DNA from: Oscillospiraceae bacterium
GTDB taxonomy: Bacteria; Bacillota; Clostridia; Monoglobales; Monoglobaceae
NCBI GenBank assembly: GCA_015068605.1
Contig: SVKF01000001.1
Coordinates: 96,394-160,393 of the forward strand
Direction of reading: 5' to 3'
Length of the DNA: 64,000 nucleotides
A program made the position numbers and the translations under genes. The notes under the pieces were generated by a model that was given only the letters and a program-made list of their open reading frames with translations, was not told the origin of the DNA and did no database searches. Shown piece after piece: positions 63,156 through 64,000 of this stretch. Each line of letters begins with the position of its first letter. The first letter of the stretch is position 1.

Positions 63156-63488
63156 TTATTCCTTTATATAATGTATATACTCATCAATATTCATAACTGT
63201 CAGAATATCATATTCCCTTTCAAGCCGTCTTAATATCTCAAAAGTGTCATCTTCGGAATCCATATTAACAGCAATTATATCTCCGCAAAAGGGATTTCTT
63301 CCCAAAACTACCTCACGAATACTAACCTCTGCCTCATCCTCGTTATTTTTAAAAAACATCACCGTATGCCTCTTTATTCCGTCACTCCCATATAATGTTA
63401 AAAAATAACCGTAAATGTAAAATACAAGTTTTATGACTCCGTAAACCGCAAATATGCAAACAGCAGTCATTATAAAAGCATTAAACAT
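63156..63488 (-). CDS. small membrane protein, function unknown
   Basis: A 110-residue protein with an N-terminal membrane helix pair at about 3-35 (FIMTAVCIFAVYGVIKLVFYIYGYFLTLYG) and a small cytoplasmic domain (RHTVMFFKNNEDEAEVSIREVV ... ILRRLEREYDILTVMNIDEY). It lies 3 bases before recD2 and is likely co-transcribed. Confidence 0.7.
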   Translation of the reverse strand: MFNAFIMTAVCIFAVYGVIKLVFYIYGYFLTLYGSDGIKRHTVMFFKNNEDEAEVSIREVVLGRNPFCGDIIAVNMDSEDDTFEILRRLEREYDILTVMNIDEYIHYIKE

Positions 63489-63543
63489 CCAACCACTCCT
63501 TTTTTACACATACTATGCAAATCAAAAAAGAGTGTTCCTTTCT

Positions 63544-63572
63544 ATTTTAACATTTGTCACTGGGATATGCAA
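63544..63572 (-). promoter_or_regulatory. sigma-A promoter of the small membrane protein-recD2 operon
   Basis: TTGCAT (63567-63572), 17-base spacer, TAAAAT (63544-63549) on the minus strand. Confidence 0.6.
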
Positions 63573-63610
63573 GAGAAATTTGTCGATTTGTGTCAATTTC
63601 GAAAAAAGTA

Positions 63611-63639
63611 TTGATTTTATGCGCAAAAAGTGGTATACT
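63611..63639 (+). promoter_or_regulatory. extended -10 sigma-A promoter of candidate RNA copy 2
   Basis: TTGATT (63611-63616), 17-base spacer ending TGG, TATACT (63634-63639). The -10 region and spacer length match the promoter at 26230-26258. Confidence 0.75.
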
Positions 63640-63643
63640 AAAT

Positions 63644-63878
63644 TTACCACATATTTTACTTTAATATTTTTAAACGGATATTCTTTTGGAATATCTTTGT
63701 TCTCTTTGCATAAAATATTTTTCAAACCAGTTTTTTGTGTTTGTTAAAAACGCAGGCTGAAATATTTAAATCAAATTGGTTTGAAAATATTAATTAGAGT
63801 AAAATGTGTGGTAACATGAAATCTAAAGCCTCGTTTTTATGCGTGGCAAGGTTTCCTGTTGCCACGCATTTTTTATTT
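63644..63878 (+). ncRNA. candidate rod-shaped non-coding RNA, copy 2
   Basis: About 235 bases with no credible ORF. Bases 63644-63665 pair with 63793-63814 in an unbroken 22-bp helix with two G-U pairs. Inside are a hairpin GATATTC/GAATATC (63677-63695) and a longer stem in which ATATTTTTCAAACCAG pairs with TTGGTTTGAAAATAT. After the closing helix comes a linker and a terminator hairpin GCGTGGCAA/TTGCCACGC (63841-63867) with ATTTTTTATTT. Both layout and promoter match the element at 26264-26472, while the sequences differ. Confidence 0.6.
63841..63878 (+). terminator. intrinsic terminator of candidate RNA copy 2
   Basis: A perfect 9-bp stem GCGTGGCAA/TTGCCACGC and T-rich tail. A competing pairing, TCTAAAG-CTC (63821-63831) with GAG-CTTTAGA (63882-63892), encloses it. 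Confidence 0.8.
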
Positions 63879-63899
63879 GCGTGAGACTTTAGAAAGGAG

Positions 63900-64000
63900 T
63901 ATAGTTTGAAATTTTAAACAAGGAGCTAACTATATAAAAATCAAGTAGTTTTTCAAAAAAATTTAAAATTAGTTAGCGAAACACTGTACATTGAAAATAT
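63900..64000. other. end of window, possible pre-rRNA spacer or leader
   Basis: GCTAACTA (63925-63932) can pair with TAGTTAGC (63970-63977) across a 37-base AT-rich loop. The last bases ACACTGTACATTGAAAA resemble sequence found near processing sites ahead of rRNA genes in Firmicutes. An rRNA gene may begin beyond the window; nothing inside proves it. Confidence 0.3.

Noticed and set aside
63522..63747. ORFs on both strands around candidate RNA 2
   Set aside because: They cross promoters and long hairpins, lack ribosome sites and have no coding-like composition.

Overview
The window looks like a chromosomal segment of a low-GC anaerobic Firmicute of class Clostridia. Evidence is the rimP-nusA-ylxR-ylxQ-infB-rbfA order, near-consensus sigma-A promoters and GGAGG ribosome sites, SLH-anchored surface proteins, a SpoIID-family protein, an oxygen-sensitive trimeric [FeFe]-hydrogenase operon and HemZ. 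Most genes lie on the minus strand; the plus-strand exceptions are asd-dapA-dapB, an ABC exporter, two small phage-type genes, a lipoprotein and an acetyltransferase. No search could be run; all calls come from reading the sequence.

Layout. 1-8070: 5' end of rpsO, then the translation/RNA operon rimP to ribF on the minus strand. 8069-11182: pncB, a PRPP synthetase and nrdR. 11241-19936: a secretion/tRNA-modification block (spoIID-like, queA, a phosphotransferase, tgt, yajC, a TIGR04086-like membrane protein, a lipoprotein that is a free-standing copy of the SecD extracytoplasmic domain, secD, secF). 20059-24721: the first part of lysine/diaminopimelate synthesis and an ABC exporter. 24870-26174: a small divergent regulatory module of phage/ICE type (XRE repressor, a degenerate ImmA-like ORF of 58 aa, a Cys-rich protein, a DUF1492/ArpU-like protein) with repeated GTATC-N7-GATAC operators. 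26230-26472: a candidate non-coding RNA gene with its own promoter, a rod-shaped fold and a terminator. 27422-35543: a ten-gene hydrogenase operon combining HydABC/HndABCD-type subunits with a second, sensory-type hydrogenase, two GHKL ATPases, two DRTGG proteins and a PHP protein. 35787-37538: tRNA-Gly and tRNA-Thr flanking an inverted-repeat element and a CatA-like acetyltransferase. 37636-39410: two SHOCT-type membrane proteins and more repeats. 39411-54990: an orphan MazF, a GerS/LolA-like lipoprotein, nnrD, dinB, a solute-binding lipoprotein, ymdB, hemZ, an MBL hydrolase, rel, recJ and mutS2. 55129-63488: a large SLH protein, a U32 protein, an SLH-amidase, recD2 and a small membrane protein. 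63611-63878: a second candidate RNA gene built like the first; the last 100 bases resemble a pre-rRNA spacer or leader.

The most unusual items are (i) the SecD-domain lipoprotein with a perfect consensus promoter woven into a terminator-like hairpin just ahead of secDF, (ii) the two look-alike structured RNA genes at 26.2 kb and 63.6 kb, (iii) the sensory-hydrogenase signalling genes embedded inside the catalytic hydrogenase operon, and (iv) the miniature phage-derived switch with a remnant metalloprotease.
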